Assembly (NCBI RefSeq): GCF_017833295.1
Contig: NZ_JAFIBW010000001.1
Coordinates: 3,623,501-3,687,500, forward strand
Source: Methylobacterium sp. PvR107
GTDB lineage: Bacteria > Pseudomonadota > Alphaproteobacteria > Rhizobiales > Beijerinckiaceae
Reading direction: 5' to 3'
Length of the DNA stretch: 64,000 nucleotides
Numbering within the stretch: the stretch's first letter is position 1; every line of letters begins with the position of its first letter. The notes beneath the pieces are model-generated. The model searched no databases, was not told the origin of the DNA, and worked only from the letters and a program-made list of their open reading frames with translations. Shown here piece by piece: positions 28,729 to 38,817 of this stretch. The translations under genes were made by a program, and so were the position numbers.

Positions 28729-29697
28729 ATGGTGACTTTATCTCGCCGGGTTGCCTGTGCGGCCTTCGGCGCGGCGGTGGCCTTCGGCCTGAACCGGCCC
28801 CTGCGCTTCATGCCCGCCGCCGGTGCCGCATCGGTCGAGCCGACCGTCGGCTTCCACAGATTCAAGGTCGGCTCGGTCGAGGTCACGGCCGTCTATGACG
28901 GCATCTGGCGCAAGCCGCACGATCCGGCCTTCATCAAGGACGTGACCGTCGACCAGACCAAGGAGGCGCTCGCGAAGGCGGGCCTGACGACCGACTTCAT
29001 GCCGATCCCGCTGACCGTCTTCGTGATCAAGCTCGGCGATCGATACGTCCTGTGCGATGCGGGCTCGGGCGTCGGGCAGTGGCAGGCCAACGCCACGCAT
29101 CTGCCCGGCAACATGGCGGCGGCGGGCATCGACCACAGCAAAATCGGCACCGTCCTCATCTCGCACTTCCACCCCGACCACGTCTGGGGGCTGATGCAGA
29201 AGGGCACGAACGCGCCGACTTTCCCGAACGCCGAACTCGTCGTCAGCAGTACGGAGTTCCGGTGGTGGACCGATCCGGAGCGGGTTGGGAAGCTACCGGA
29301 GGGTCGGCGCGTCGCGGGCAAGCGGATCGCGGACGTGTTCCCGACCTGGAGGAACTGGCGTCTGGTTGAGGACGGTTCCGAGGTGGCGCCCGGAATCCGG
29401 CTCGTCTTCGCGCCGGGACACACGCCCGGCCACTCCGCGCTGCTGGTCACCTCCGGCACGGAGCAGCTGATGATCTCGGCCGACACGATGTACGTGCCGG
29501 CGCTGCTCGCGCCTCATCCCGACTGGCAGGGCAGCTACGACCAGGATGGCCCGATGGCGGCCCGCACCCGCCGTAAGCTGATCGACCGCATCATCGCCGA
29601 CAACGTCACGATCTGCGGCTCGCACTTCCCGTTCCCGGGCTCCGGCACCTTCGTCAGGGATGGCGATGCCTACGCTTTCACGCCTGCTGAAGTCTGA
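28729..29697 (+). CDS. MBL-fold metallo-hydrolase, exported
   Basis: A 322-residue metallo-beta-lactamase-fold hydrolase. The metal motif SHFHPDHVWG (HxHxDH) and downstream His in APGHTPGHSALLV are intact, together with ISADTM and GSHFPFPGSG, so a dinuclear zinc site is expected. The N-terminus (MVTLSRRVACAAFGAAVAFG, then PAAGAASVEP) looks like a signal peptide. ATG at 28729 is preceded by GGGGAGGG. It leads a same-strand set with a TPR protein and a DoxX protein. Lactonase, thiolesterase and persulfide roles are all possible. Confidence 0.9.
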   Translation: MVTLSRRVACAAFGAAVAFGLNRPLRFMPAAGAASVEPTVGFHRFKVGSVEVTAVYDGIWRKPHDPAFIKDVTVDQTKEALAKAGLTTDFMPIPLTVFVIKLGDRYVLCDAGSGVGQWQANATHLPGNMAAAGIDHSKIGTVLISHFHPDHVWGLMQKGTNAPTFPNAELVVSSTEFRWWTDPERVGKLPEGRRVAGKRIADVFPTWRNWRLVEDGSEVAPGIRLVFAPGHTPGHSALLVTSGTEQLMISADTMYVPALLAPHPDWQGSYDQDGPMAARTRRKLIDRIIADNVTICGSHFPFPGSGTFVRDGDAYAFTPAEV

Positions 29698-29726
29698 CCC
29701 CTCTCGATGAACAAGGAGACCAGACC

Positions 29727-30191
29727 ATGACCAAGAATGTCATCCTGCGCGCCGTTGTTCTGACGGCCGGCTTCACGGCGACCCTACTCACTGCCTCGCT
29801 GCCCGCCTTCGCGGTCGATGACGACGCGCCGAGCAGTTCGGTTGATCTCGCCTCGGTGAGGGCCAAGATCGCCGCCAAGAACTACGAGGCCGCTCTCACC
29901 GAGCTGCGCGATCTGGCCGAGGACAACCAGCAGGCGGACATCTACAACCTGCTCGGCTTGACCCTGCGCAGGACCGGAGACCTTAAGACGTCGCTGGCCT
30001 ACTACACCAAGGCCCTCGACTTGAGGCCGGACTACAGGGCGGCGCGCGAGTACCTCGGCGAATTATATGTCGAGATGGGCGACATGGCCAAAGCCAAGGA
30101 CCAGCTCGCCGCACTCGGGAAGCTCTGTCCTGACGGCTGCGAGGAACGCGTGGACCTCGAAAAGGCGATTGCCGCGAGGGCAGGCGGCTGA
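29727..30191 (+). CDS. Secreted tetratricopeptide-repeat protein
   Basis: A 154-residue protein with a signal peptide (about 1-29, ending in LPAFA before VDDDAP) and about three TPR units (NYEAALTELRDLAEDNQQ; IYNLLGLTLRRTGDLKTSL; YRAAREYLGELYVEMGD). It ends with a two-Cys segment (LGKLCPDGCEERVD). It begins 29 bases after the MBL hydrolase stop, preceded by AAGGAGACCAGACC. A periplasmic scaffold for neighbouring proteins is plausible. Confidence 0.88.
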   Translation: MTKNVILRAVVLTAGFTATLLTASLPAFAVDDDAPSSSVDLASVRAKIAAKNYEAALTELRDLAEDNQQADIYNLLGLTLRRTGDLKTSLAYYTKALDLRPDYRAAREYLGELYVEMGDMAKAKDQLAALGKLCPDGCEERVDLEKAIAARAGG

Positions 30192-30250
30192 CGAAGGCGC
30201 GGGACCGATGGCGGTCCCGCGCCCGGCACGCATCCTTCGAGGACTTCGCC

Positions 30251-30733
30251 ATGGCCCTGTCGTTTCGTGTCGTCCCGCCTCCCGTGCGCGACGGCCTGCT
30301 GCTGCTGGCCCGGCTGCTGCTCGCCTGGATCTTCCTCCACGAGGGCTTCGTGCTGGCCGCGAACTTCGACAGCGCCCTCGCCGCGATGGCCAAGCTCGGC
30401 GTCCCGGCGCCGCTGGCCGCCGCGACCATTCTGCTTCAGCTCGGGGCGGGGCTCGCGGTCGCGTCTGGCTGGCGGACGCGAGCCGCCGCGCTGTCGCTCT
30501 GCCTCTTCTGTGTTGCGACCGCCGTCCTTTTCCATGCGCACTTCGCCGCGCGCAACGAGATGCTGCACTTCCAAAAGGATCTGGCGATCGCGGGCGGCCT
30601 GTGCGGCTTGTCGGTAGCCGGTGCCGGTCGGTTCTCAGTCGATGGCCTTATCCGAATATGGAAAGCGTCGCGTGCGAAGATGGCGTCGAATCGCGATCTG
30701 TATCGCGAATTCGGGGACGGGAGATCGCGGTAA
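30251..30733 (+). CDS. DoxX-family membrane protein
   Basis: A 160-residue integral membrane protein with four hydrophobic segments (LLLLARLLLAWIFLHEGFVL; PLAAATILLQLGAGLAVASG; AAALSLCLFCVATAVLFHAH; LAIAGGLCGLSVAGAG). The pattern, including FxxHFAARNEMLHFQKDLA, matches DoxX/DoxD-like proteins linked to thiol and oxidative stress functions. ATG at 30251 lies 59 bases after the TPR gene on the same strand. The C-terminal 25 residues are charged and cytoplasmic. Confidence 0.88.
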   Translation: MALSFRVVPPPVRDGLLLLARLLLAWIFLHEGFVLAANFDSALAAMAKLGVPAPLAAATILLQLGAGLAVASGWRTRAAALSLCLFCVATAVLFHAHFAARNEMLHFQKDLAIAGGLCGLSVAGAGRFSVDGLIRIWKASRAKMASNRDLYREFGDGRSR

Positions 30734-31029
30734 AAGGACGGAGCGCGATCGCTTTGAGACGCTTGCCACTCTCGGGCATGGGCCGCGGCAACCGCCTCAT
30801 CAGGCGGCCCATGGCCGGGTCCTGCGGCGTTCCGGAAAGGGGTCGCGATTGGGCGCCATAGCGACGTCCGATTTTCCAAAGTCCTGTCTGAAGGCTGCCG
30901 TTCCGCTTCCGGCCCCTTCAAAAGATTTTGGGGCGGCGCCGAATGCTAGACGCAGATCGAGTCGTTATAAGGATTTGATGAACTGGGTCTCAGCTTCTCC
31001 GCATAGGCCTCAACCTGGAGCCATATATG

Positions 31030-31821
31030 TTATGTGCTAAGGTTGAGCCTGTATCGATATACATCTCCTCGAAACAGTCCCTCAACATATTCGATCATAG
31101 TCGAGTGCTGATTGTAGCTGTGCCGCTTGATCAGCAAGCACGGAAGCGGAGCGTCGAAACCAAAAATCTCGCATTCCGCGGCTGTCGGCAGCGTCGCCTC
31201 AACGGTCTGCTCGCAGCGGACCAGGCGGCCACCATCATGTTGGGCCAGAAAAGCATAAACCGAACCCGACAGGTCGCCGTTTTCAAGTGCTGGAACCGCC
31301 CTGATGTTATACCAGGCGATCTCGCGCGACATCGGTACTCCGTCGCCCGAGCGCACCCGGGTAAGCCTGAGAAACGGCGCGGTCGATGGCAGGCCGAAGA
31401 TTGACGCGATCGAGCGGTCTTCAGTAACCACCCGTTCTAGAACGCGCGACGACGGAATTTTTCCGAGCTCGCGCATTTCCTCTGTAAACCCTTTCAGGCG
31501 GTCCATCCCAGGGCGGACAGGCTCAGGTCGACGTCGAACGAGAAAACCCAAGCGTCCTCGCGGTACGAGAAGCTCATCATCGCGAAGCTCGGCGTAGGCG
31601 CGTTGCACCGTGACCCGACTGACACCCAGGCTCTCGGCAAGTTGACGCTCGGCCGGCAGGATGACGCCGGGCGGCAGCGAGCCCGACACGATCAACTCAC
31701 GCAGCTGCTCCTCGATTTGCCGGTAAAGCGGCATCGCGGTGTCATCGCGCAACCGCAGCAGTGACAACACCGAGGGGCGCTCGCCGATCGTGAAACGTGA
31801 CTCAGCTTCGTTGTATGTCAT
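31030..31821 (-). CDS. GntR-family (HutC/UTRA) transcriptional regulator
   Basis: A 263-residue regulator. The N-terminal winged helix (MPLYRQIEEQLRELIVSGSL, then LAESLGVSRVTVQRAYAEL) is followed by a UTRA effector domain (about 100-255) with SREIAWYNIRAVPALENGDL and a YxRxxLN-like end. Start 31821 (MTYNEAESRF) is preceded by GGAAAGCAG. It is divergent from the PfkB kinase gene, 71 bases away, and the palindrome GGTACTGTACC (31855-31865) in between is a candidate operator. The effector is probably a sugar or sugar phosphate. Confidence 0.92.
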   Translation of the reverse strand: MTYNEAESRFTIGERPSVLSLLRLRDDTAMPLYRQIEEQLRELIVSGSLPPGVILPAERQLAESLGVSRVTVQRAYAELRDDELLVPRGRLGFLVRRRPEPVRPGMDRLKGFTEEMRELGKIPSSRVLERVVTEDRSIASIFGLPSTAPFLRLTRVRSGDGVPMSREIAWYNIRAVPALENGDLSGSVYAFLAQHDGGRLVRCEQTVEATLPTAAECEIFGFDAPLPCLLIKRHSYNQHSTMIEYVEGLFRGDVYRYRLNLST

Positions 31822-31854
31822 CTGCTTTCCGGATCGCACCGCTTGCCGAGTTCC

Positions 31855-31865
31855 GGTACTGTACC
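31855..31865. promoter_or_regulatory. Candidate GntR operator (GGTACTGTACC)
   Basis: Perfect 11-bp palindrome with a central T in the 71-bp divergent intergenic region, 28 bases before the kinase start. Confidence 0.45.
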
Positions 31866-31892
31866 CCAAGCTGAACCGAACCCGAGCGCGAC

Positions 31893-32828
31893 ATGCAGGT
31901 CTTCGTTGTTGGAAGCTTCGTGGTCGCCTGCTCGGTCAAAGTAGCACGGTTGCCAGACCCTGGTGAATCGCTCAGGGGCTCAGCGTTCGTAGCGGAACCC
32001 GGCGGGAAGGGCTTCAACCTTGCGCTCGCCGCGAGCCGGCTCGGTATCGGCGTGGACGGCATCTTCGCCGTCGGAGCCGATGTCTTCACACCCGTTGCCT
32101 TATCAACCTTCGCGCAGGTCGGTTTCTCATCTGAAATGCTTGTGCATCATGAGGGCTCGACAGGTGCAGGTGTCGCCTTCGTCGATCCCGCAGGAGAGAA
32201 CTGTCTCGCCGTATGCCTCGGCGCCAACCTTTCGCTGACGGCCGAGGACGTCCTCAGGGTTGCTCCGCGCCTGCGTCGTTCGGATATAGTGGCCGCGACG
32301 TTCGAGTCCCCTGACGCTGCCATCGGCACGGCGTTTTCACTTGCTCGCGCGGGCGGAATACGAACGATTCTAAATCCATCGCCGGTTCGCCCGATCGCTT
32401 CTTCCATCCTCTCCAACACATCAATCCTCATCGTCAACGCGGTCGAAGCTGCAGCACTCGGTTTCGGCGATTTCACCGAGATGCCCGATCCAATGCATGT
32501 GACGCGCGCGATCGGCAGGCTCTTGAGCAATGGCTTGGAACTGCTCGTCGTCACTATGGGGCGTAGCGGCGCGATCGCCTTCCGCTCACAGGCGCCTCCC
32601 CTTTATCAAGCGGCCTTTGAGGTTCTGGCAGTCGATACGGTCGGTGCGGGAGACGCGTTCGCAGCCGGCTTCATCACCAGCACGCTCAAAGCCAAACCGC
32701 TCGCGGAAGCGCTCCGATTCGCATCGGCATGCGGAGCCCTCACCACCCGTCGGTTCGGCGCATTCGATAGCTTTCCAAATACGGCCTCCATGGAAGAATT
32801 TATGGCCTTGAACATTCCGGCGCTATGA
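31893..32828 (+). CDS. PfkB/ribokinase-family carbohydrate kinase
   Basis: A 311-residue sugar kinase. PfkB signature 1 lies around EPGGKGFNLALAASRLG and signature 2 is DTVGAGDAFAAGF, containing the catalytic Asp. Length and glycine motifs fit ribokinase. ATG at 31893 is the natural start. The substrate is likely a pentose, nucleoside or related sugar, probably signalled through the divergent GntR regulator. No sugar transporter lies beside it. Confidence 0.92.
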   Translation: MQVFVVGSFVVACSVKVARLPDPGESLRGSAFVAEPGGKGFNLALAASRLGIGVDGIFAVGADVFTPVALSTFAQVGFSSEMLVHHEGSTGAGVAFVDPAGENCLAVCLGANLSLTAEDVLRVAPRLRRSDIVAATFESPDAAIGTAFSLARAGGIRTILNPSPVRPIASSILSNTSILIVNAVEAAALGFGDFTEMPDPMHVTRAIGRLLSNGLELLVVTMGRSGAIAFRSQAPPLYQAAFEVLAVDTVGAGDAFAAGFITSTLKAKPLAEALRFASACGALTTRRFGAFDSFPNTASMEEFMALNIPAL

Positions 32829-32851
32829 TAAAACTCGAGACAACGCGTCCA

Positions 32852-33931
32852 TCAGCAATGCGACGGATGTCCATTGAATGCAGACATGGACGTAACAAAA
32901 CTCAACAGCTCGGCCTGGCGGCTCGTTCCAGTTTTGCTGAAGATCGATTTGAGCTGGCTGCGGACGGTGCTGATTTTAACGCCTGTGCTTTGGGCATAAA
33001 TTTGCAGGCGCCGCCCGTCCGCAAGGGCCCGCAGCAGCCGTGCTTCAGCTGGGGTGAGATTGAATAAAAGGCTCAGCAAACGATCGTCCAGCGCAGCTGG
33101 GGCGCCGACCTGGATTAAAACCAGAAGGATGGCGGAAGCATCAAAGATGTCATTCGAAAAATCCTCGAAGCGTAATACGTGTCCTATGAATGTTCGTTTG
33201 TTGTGATGATCACGTAAGGGTATCGCCTGCGCGGCACTCTGTCCGTCGACGATTTTTCCGACCGCTTCTTGTAAAATCCTGCTGTTGATGAGGCTCTTGA
33301 TGGTCAAGCCGCCATGCTGGCCCGACATGATCGATTCGTCGCGTTCCTCTAAGCGACCGTTCATGGCGAGTATCCGTCCGGACGCGGTCAAGACGGCGGC
33401 CGGCAGCCCAATGCGATCCAGCGCTGCTGTCGTGACGCGCGCCCGCTCGTAGCCAAACTGAGCACTGAGGTGGCAAGCACGAACCAGATGTGGTCTCAAG
33501 GCATCCAGCCTGGACAAGCTGCAGGGTTCAAACGGGCCGTTTTCAGCTTGGCGCTCGGCGGTCAGGATCGCGAGATCCCCGGTCGGAAGGGGTATGGCGG
33601 TGCCGATCTGCCAAGACGGTTTGTCACCGCGGCAGAACGTGCTGTCACAGCAGAAGAAGTCTGCGCCGACGCCGTGGATGAATTGCGTATGTGCCTGCGT
33701 ATGCCATTGAGCATCGCGCCCGGGCCGTTCGCAAGAGGACAAAGTTATGGTGGAGCTTAATCGGCACTTGAGATCTGGCGAAGCGATCCAGCGCGCCTTT
33801 CCGACAGGCGGGAGCACTGCGAGCGTACCCCGGTCCGAACCGGCATAATCTCCCAAGCTTCTGATTGCGTTTGGCCAGAGCTTCGGCGCAACCGCAGCCT
33901 CGTAGATCTGAGCGATAACGACGTCGTGCAC
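32852..33931 (-). CDS. LuxR-type (GerE HTH) transcriptional regulator
   Basis: About 359 residues. The C-terminal HTH (FNLTPAEARLLRALADGRRL, then STVRSQLKSIFSKTGTSRQA) is a LuxR/GerE domain. The N-terminal two thirds show VIAQIYEAAVAPKLWPNAI and a PAS-like middle part (ALDRIGLPAAVLTASGRILA), as in a rhizobiales family of one-component regulators. The GTG at 33931 gives the family N-terminus; the frame is open to an ATG at 34240 but the extra 100 residues are atypical. The signal is unknown. It is convergent with the PfkB gene. Confidence 0.82.
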   Translation of the reverse strand: MHDVVIAQIYEAAVAPKLWPNAIRSLGDYAGSDRGTLAVLPPVGKARWIASPDLKCRLSSTITLSSCERPGRDAQWHTQAHTQFIHGVGADFFCCDSTFCRGDKPSWQIGTAIPLPTGDLAILTAERQAENGPFEPCSLSRLDALRPHLVRACHLSAQFGYERARVTTAALDRIGLPAAVLTASGRILAMNGRLEERDESIMSGQHGGLTIKSLINSRILQEAVGKIVDGQSAAQAIPLRDHHNKRTFIGHVLRFEDFSNDIFDASAILLVLIQVGAPAALDDRLLSLLFNLTPAEARLLRALADGRRLQIYAQSTGVKISTVRSQLKSIFSKTGTSRQAELLSFVTSMSAFNGHPSHC

Positions 33932-34487
33932 AGGCTTGCCCCGTGGCTGATTCTGGTCTTTTTCTGCTAGGGCCAATATCAGTCCAAAAACGACGATAGC
34001 ATCATCTAAATGGGGTATGCGGATCGCTCGATTGACGTCTGCGGGCGAGGCGCAGCTGTTTCGCTCGGCGGCGCCATCCCTATCGAGGGAGGGGCCGGCT
34101 CCTTTGCCGATGCAATCGCCGCGCGTGAACTGAATAGGGCTGGGTACCGCCTGCTGCGCGTAGTGTGCGGGCGCTGAGGGAACACTCAGAGGCGGCGGTT
34201 CCGCTTCGCGTCCATCCCGGGCATTCGGCAACCTTGGCAAGCATCCCTGAAGCGGTCATCGGCTCAGGCGGAATCACAGGTCGCGCCTGCGCTTGAGCGG
34301 CCCTGCGCGATCCGCGATCCGCGATTCGTCGGCGTCGCACGGTCGCGTCGAAGGCTCTCCCTGCCGCCTTCGATCCGACTGATATCGGCCCCCCGACCGC
34401 GGTCGTCGAAGCGCCGCCGCCGTCACGCAACGGGAACGGTCACGCGGCTCCGGATCGTCACCGGAAGCTGGAATCCCGCTCTTCGTC
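33932..34487. other. Intergenic region, nothing recognised
   Basis: About 555 bases between two minus-strand genes. It contains arginine-rich shadow frames and short GC-rich inverted sequences only. Confidence 0.4.
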
Positions 34488-35177
34488 TCAGCCCATCAGG
34501 CGGTGAATTGCCCTGCAGTGATTGATCAAGTTGGCGTTCGATGACACGCATTTCTTGAGAGGCGTCTCGATGTCGTAGAAGTAGATGTTCGCGATAAACC
34601 CGTAGATGGCCGCATCGAAGCTGGACGGTTTCGATCCGAACAGGAAGCCGCTCGCAGGGACGAGGTTTGCGAGTACCTGCAGGTCCGCGGTACCGCGCGC
34701 ATAGGCTTCCTCCGGCGCGTAGCGGCCGATCCCTTGATAGTGGTAGCGCTGAGCGTTGAACTCCCGTGCCTTCCGGAGTTGCTCGTCCGACAGCTCGGGA
34801 TGCGCGCCGCGCAAGGCGTCCCTGAACGCTGGCCAGAAGCGTTCATCCTTCCAGCGCGAGTACGACATCACCCAGTACAGGTCGTCCAACATACGGCTGA
34901 CGAGATGGCCCATCTGCCGGTCGCCGAGCTGGAGCCCGGCATCGATGATCAAGTCATATCGATGCGTGAGATATGCGATGATACGGTCACTGTCGCCGAC
35001 CGCGTCATCGCCATCGACGATGTAGGGAAGCTGCGCACGGGGCGCGGACGAAGCGTCCAAGATGTGCGTGTGCCTGAACGGCAGCCCGGCAAATTTCAAA
35101 AACGCGAAGACCTTCAGGCCATAACCATTGTTGTCGGCCACCCCGAACAGCGCGGGATAGGAGTATAGGGTAAGCAT
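34488..35177 (-). CDS. Glutathione S-transferase family protein
   Basis: A 229-residue GST-like protein. The N-terminal thioredoxin fold (MLTLYSYPALFGVADNNGYG) is followed by the cis-Pro/glutathione motif region (QLPYIVDGDDAVGDSDRIIA). The C-terminal helical domain includes GFLFGSKPSSFDAAIYGFIA, resembling the metaxin/Faxc-like branch of GSTs. ATG at 35177 follows AGGAGGCGGCG, a strong ribosome site. It is divergent from the PLP enzyme gene, with about 310 bases between them that show no additional gene. Confidence 0.9.
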   Translation of the reverse strand: MLTLYSYPALFGVADNNGYGLKVFAFLKFAGLPFRHTHILDASSAPRAQLPYIVDGDDAVGDSDRIIAYLTHRYDLIIDAGLQLGDRQMGHLVSRMLDDLYWVMSYSRWKDERFWPAFRDALRGAHPELSDEQLRKAREFNAQRYHYQGIGRYAPEEAYARGTADLQVLANLVPASGFLFGSKPSSFDAAIYGFIANIYFYDIETPLKKCVSSNANLINHCRAIHRLMG

Positions 35178-35486
35178 CGCCGCCTCCTGCACGATCGCCG
35201 TGATGCGCTGTACGCCTCCCCGAGCCAAGAAGCCCGCGCGCCACGCCGCGACGCCGGCGCCTCGGAACTGCTGGTTCTGACGGCCCGGGTTGCGGCTGCG
35301 GCCATGGTCTATCGCCCATGAGCCAGGAGTGACAGTGCGCCGCCAGAGTACCTCAGGCCCTCCGAGACCATCGCCTTATTTCGAAGCCGGCCTTGCTATG
35401 CCATGCTCCCTCGCCCGGACGTTTGGATTGGAAGCACAACCGGTCTACCCAGCCCTGCGCTGGGGCTGGGACGGAGCGAGGCCAGC

Positions 35487-36776
35487 ATGTCGGACGACCG
35501 CTACCACAAGAAGGTGATCGGCAACCGCCCGCTCCATCCCGAAACGCTCATGCTCGGCTATGGCTACGATCCCGCCCTGTCCGAAGGCGCGGTGAAGCCG
35601 CCGGTCTTCCTCACATCGACCTTCGTCTTCACCTCGGCCGAGCACGGCAAAGCCTTCTTCGACTACGTCTCCGGGCGGCGCGAACCCCCGGCTGGCGAGG
35701 CGGCGGGACTCGTGTACTCGCGCTTCAATCATCCAAACAGCGAGATCGTCGAGGACCGCCTGGCCGTGTTCGAGGGGGCGGAAAGCGGGCTGGTCTTCTC
35801 CTCCGGCATGTCGGCGATCGCGACCACGATCCTGGCCTTCGCACGGCCCGGCGACACGATCCTGCACTCGCAGCCGCTCTACGGCGGCACCGAAACGCTG
35901 ATTGCCAAGACCCTGGCAGCCTTCGGCATCGCGCCGTTCGGATTTGCCAACGGGGTGGATCCGGCGAGCGTGCGCTCCGCGGCCGACCAAGCGGCCATGG
36001 CTGGACGGGTCAGCGTCATCATGGTCGAGACGCCCTCCAACCCGCTCAACACCCTCGTCGATCTCAAGCTGATCCGCGCAATCGCCGACGAGATCGGCGC
36101 CCGACAGGGCAGTGATGCGCCGGTCGTAGTCTGCGACAACACCCTGCTCGGTCCGGTCTTCCAGCAGCCGCTGCGCCACGGCGCCGACATCTCGGTCTAC
36201 TCGCTGACGAAGTATGTCGGCGGCCATTCCGACCTGATTGCCGGCGCCGCCCTCGGCTCAACGGCGCGGATGAGGCCGGTGCGGCAGCTGCGCTCAGCGA
36301 TCGGGACCGGTCTCGATCCGCATTCCTGCTGGATGCTCGGGCGCTCGCTCGAAACCCTGTCGCTGCGGATGAGTGCGGCCAACCGCAATGGCGAGATTGT
36401 GGGCCGCATGCTGGCTGCCCATCCGAAGGTGTCGCGCCTCCACCATCTCGCGCATCTGGACCCCGGATCGCAGCGGGCTCATGTCTATGCCGAGCAATGC
36501 GCAGCGCCAGGCTCGACATTCTCGTTCGACGTTGTCGGCGGCGAGGTAGAGGCGTTTCAGGTCCTCAACGCTCTTCAGTTGTTCAAGCTGGCCGTCAGCC
36601 TGGGCGGCACGGAATCGCTTGCCAGCCACCCGGCCTCCACGACACATTCGGGTGTGCCGAAGGCCGTGCGCGACCGCCTCGGCATCACGGACGCGACGAT
36701 CAGGGTATCGATCGGAATTGAGCATCCAGACGACTTGGTCGCCGACCTGCTCGCAGCGCTCGCTGTTCTCGGCTGA
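35487..36776 (+). CDS. Cys/Met-metabolism PLP-dependent enzyme (cystathionine gamma-synthase family)
   Basis: A 429-residue fold-type I PLP enzyme. [31 protein letters not shown] and the PLP lysine K242 in [11 protein letters not shown] mark the MetB/MetC/MetZ family. The length is slightly above the usual 380-400 because of an N-terminal extension and an insert near residue 60-75. Reaction specificity (gamma-synthase, gamma-lyase or sulfhydrylase) is not determined. ATG at 35487 follows GGAGCGAGGCC. It could supply or degrade methionine, and methionine gamma-lyase would yield methanethiol for MddA, though this link is only speculative. Confidence 0.9.
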   Translation: MSDDRYHKKVIGNRPLHPETLMLGYGYDPALSEGAVKPPVFLTSTFVFTSAEHGKAFFDYVSGRREPPAGEAAGLVYSRFNHPNSEIVEDRLAVFEGAESGLVFSSGMSAIATTILAFARPGDTILHSQPLYGGTETLIAKTLAAFGIAPFGFANGVDPASVRSAADQAAMAGRVSVIMVETPSNPLNTLVDLKLIRAIADEIGARQGSDAPVVVCDNTLLGPVFQQPLRHGADISVYSLTKYVGGHSDLIAGAALGSTARMRPVRQLRSAIGTGLDPHSCWMLGRSLETLSLRMSAANRNGEIVGRMLAAHPKVSRLHHLAHLDPGSQRAHVYAEQCAAPGSTFSFDVVGGEVEAFQVLNALQLFKLAVSLGGTESLASHPASTTHSGVPKAVRDRLGITDATIRVSIGIEHPDDLVADLLAALAVLG

Positions 36777-36845
36777 GCGGCCTCCGTATCCAATCATTCC
36801 GCGATTGGTACGGGCCTCCGGTGGTTGAGGTCGGTCGTCTGCACC

Positions 36846-37733
36846 TCAGGGGCTGCCGAGGCTGCGGCCAAGGAAGTCCTGAATCATCGGCGCCATGACA
36901 TCGAGCTTGTCTTCGAGGGCGAAGTGTCCGGTATCAAGCAGATGAAGCTCGGCATCGGGTAGGTCTCGCAGATACGGGTGTGCGCCCTCGGCCGGAAAGA
37001 TGGTGTCGTTCCGGCCCCAGACGATCAGCGTCGGCGGCTTGTGCGCGCGGAAAAAGGCCTGGAATTGCGGGTAGAGCGGTACGTTGGTGCCGTAGTCGCG
37101 AAAGAGGTCGAGCTGGATATCCTTGTTGCCCGGCCTGTCGAGCAACACTTGGTCGTGCAGCCAATTGTCCGGATCGATCCGGGTCACGTCGGCCACGCCG
37201 TCGACATACTGAAACCTCGTCGTTTCCGGCGCGACGAGGAAGGCAAGAGCATTGCGCCGCTCCGGGGTATCCTCGCGCCAGTAGGCCTTGATCGGATCCC
37301 AGAACGCCTTCAGCCCCTCCTCGTAGGCGTTGCCGTTCTGGACGACCAGCGCGCTGACACGCTCGGGATGCTTCAGGGCGAGCCGATAGCCGACCGGAGC
37401 ACCGTAATCCATCACGTACATCGCGTAACGGTCCACGCCCATTTGGGAGAGCAGTCCGTCGACGAGGTCGGCGTAGTGCGCGAACGTGTATGCGAACTCC
37501 CGGTGGTCGGGCGCGTCGCTGCCGCCGAAGCCTGGATAGTCGGGTGCGATGACGCGATAGCGATCCGCCAGGAGAGGGATGAGATTGCGGAACATGTGCG
37601 ATGAGGTCGGGAAGCCGTGCAACAACAACACGACCGGTGCGCCCGCCGGGCCGGCTTCTCGGTAGAAGACGTTCACGTCCTCGACTTTGGCGGTGCGGTA
37701 ATAGGTGACCGGAATGCTGGCAGGATAAGTCAC
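36846..37733 (-). CDS. Alpha/beta hydrolase, epoxide hydrolase / haloalkane dehalogenase-like
   Basis: A 295-residue hydrolase. [12 protein letters not shown] (oxyanion motif HGxP, about 39-42), nucleophile Asp109 in [11 protein letters not shown], an acid in WGRNDTIFP and His in DTGHFALED form an Asp-type triad found in epoxide hydrolases and dehalogenases rather than Ser esterases. There is no signal peptide, so it is cytoplasmic. It is divergent from the LysR gene 100 bases away, suggesting that LysR controls it. Confidence 0.9.
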   Translation of the reverse strand: MTYPASIPVTYYRTAKVEDVNVFYREAGPAGAPVVLLLHGFPTSSHMFRNLIPLLADRYRVIAPDYPGFGGSDAPDHREFAYTFAHYADLVDGLLSQMGVDRYAMYVMDYGAPVGYRLALKHPERVSALVVQNGNAYEEGLKAFWDPIKAYWREDTPERRNALAFLVAPETTRFQYVDGVADVTRIDPDNWLHDQVLLDRPGNKDIQLDLFRDYGTNVPLYPQFQAFFRAHKPPTLIVWGRNDTIFPAEGAHPYLRDLPDAELHLLDTGHFALEDKLDVMAPMIQDFLGRSLGSP

Positions 37734-37833
37734 ATGGCCCCCTTCATATCGAACCGTTTGATCGAAGTTAGCGTATTGTGAACCACGGCAGAATGCCTAA
37801 GCTGCGGAATCCTTGATTTCGCGGGGCGGAACA

Positions 37834-38817
37834 ATGATCGACCGTCTCGACGCGATGCGGGTGTTCGTCACCGCCCTCGACGAGGGTAGCCTCGCATCCG
37901 CTGGCCGACGCCTCAATCGCTCACCCGCCGCCGTGACGCGGGCCATCGCCGCTCTCGAGAGCCATGTCGGAGCTCAGCTCCTGCACCGGACGACACGACG
38001 GCTGCAATTGACCGAGGCTGGCGAGGAATATGCCGCCGTCTGCCGCAGGGTGCTGGCGGACTTGGATGATGCCGACCTTGCCGTTGCCGGGAGCCGGGCT
38101 GCGCCGCGTGGCATCCTGACCGTCACCGCCCCGGTGATGTTCGGGACACGTGTCCTGCGCCCGATCGTGGGTGAATTCCTCAAGGCCTATCCTGCGATGC
38201 AGGTCCGTTACCTGCTGCTCAATCGGATGACGAGCCTCCTCGATGAGGGCATCGACGTCGCGCTCCGGATCGCCCCGCTGCAGGATTCCAACCTGATAGC
38301 GGTACGCATCGGCGAAGTGCGCCGCGTTCTGTGCGCATCGCCCAAGTATCTGGCCGGCCGGCCGCCCATCGCATCCCTGTCCGATCTGGCGCAGCACGAC
38401 GCCATCGGGATCGAGCCCACGAGCCCGGACGATATCTGGAGCTTCCCGCCCGTCGCTGGCGGCAGGATCCCCCGCACGGTCCGCGTCAAGCCTCGCCTGA
38501 TGGTCAACACCGACGAGGCCGCCGTCAGTGCGGCGGTCGACGGCGAAGGCATCGTCCGGATCTTTTCCTATAAGATCCAGCACGAAGTCTCGGGCGGCAG
38601 CTTGGTCGTTCTGCTACCCGAGGACGAACCGCCTCCGGTGCCCGTACATCTTATCACGCTACCTGACCGGCTGTCGCTCGCGAAGGTGCGGGCCTTCATG
38701 GACTTCGCCGCCGCTCGCCTCAAGGCCGAGTTCGACTGCATGCCGCCGCACCCCGCGGAGCCAAGTTCCCCCCGGGACTTGCTCGACGAAGATTTTGCGC
38801 CAGCCAATGTTGCCTGA
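37834..38817 (+). CDS. LysR-family transcriptional regulator
   Basis: A 327-residue LTTR. The N-terminal HTH (MIDRLDAMRVFVTALDEGSL, then NRSPAAVTRAIAALE) and the periplasmic-binding-protein-like effector domain (from about 95) are clear. ATG at 37834 is preferred over an ATG at 37813 because it gives the family N-terminus and has GGGGCGGAAC upstream. It is divergent from the alpha/beta hydrolase gene and probably regulates it. Its C-terminus has a 25-residue acidic extension beyond the fold. Confidence 0.92.
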   Translation: MIDRLDAMRVFVTALDEGSLASAGRRLNRSPAAVTRAIAALESHVGAQLLHRTTRRLQLTEAGEEYAAVCRRVLADLDDADLAVAGSRAAPRGILTVTAPVMFGTRVLRPIVGEFLKAYPAMQVRYLLLNRMTSLLDEGIDVALRIAPLQDSNLIAVRIGEVRRVLCASPKYLAGRPPIASLSDLAQHDAIGIEPTSPDDIWSFPPVAGGRIPRTVRVKPRLMVNTDEAAVSAAVDGEGIVRIFSYKIQHEVSGGSLVVLLPEDEPPPVPVHLITLPDRLSLAKVRAFMDFAAARLKAEFDCMPPHPAEPSSPRDLLDEDFAPANVA

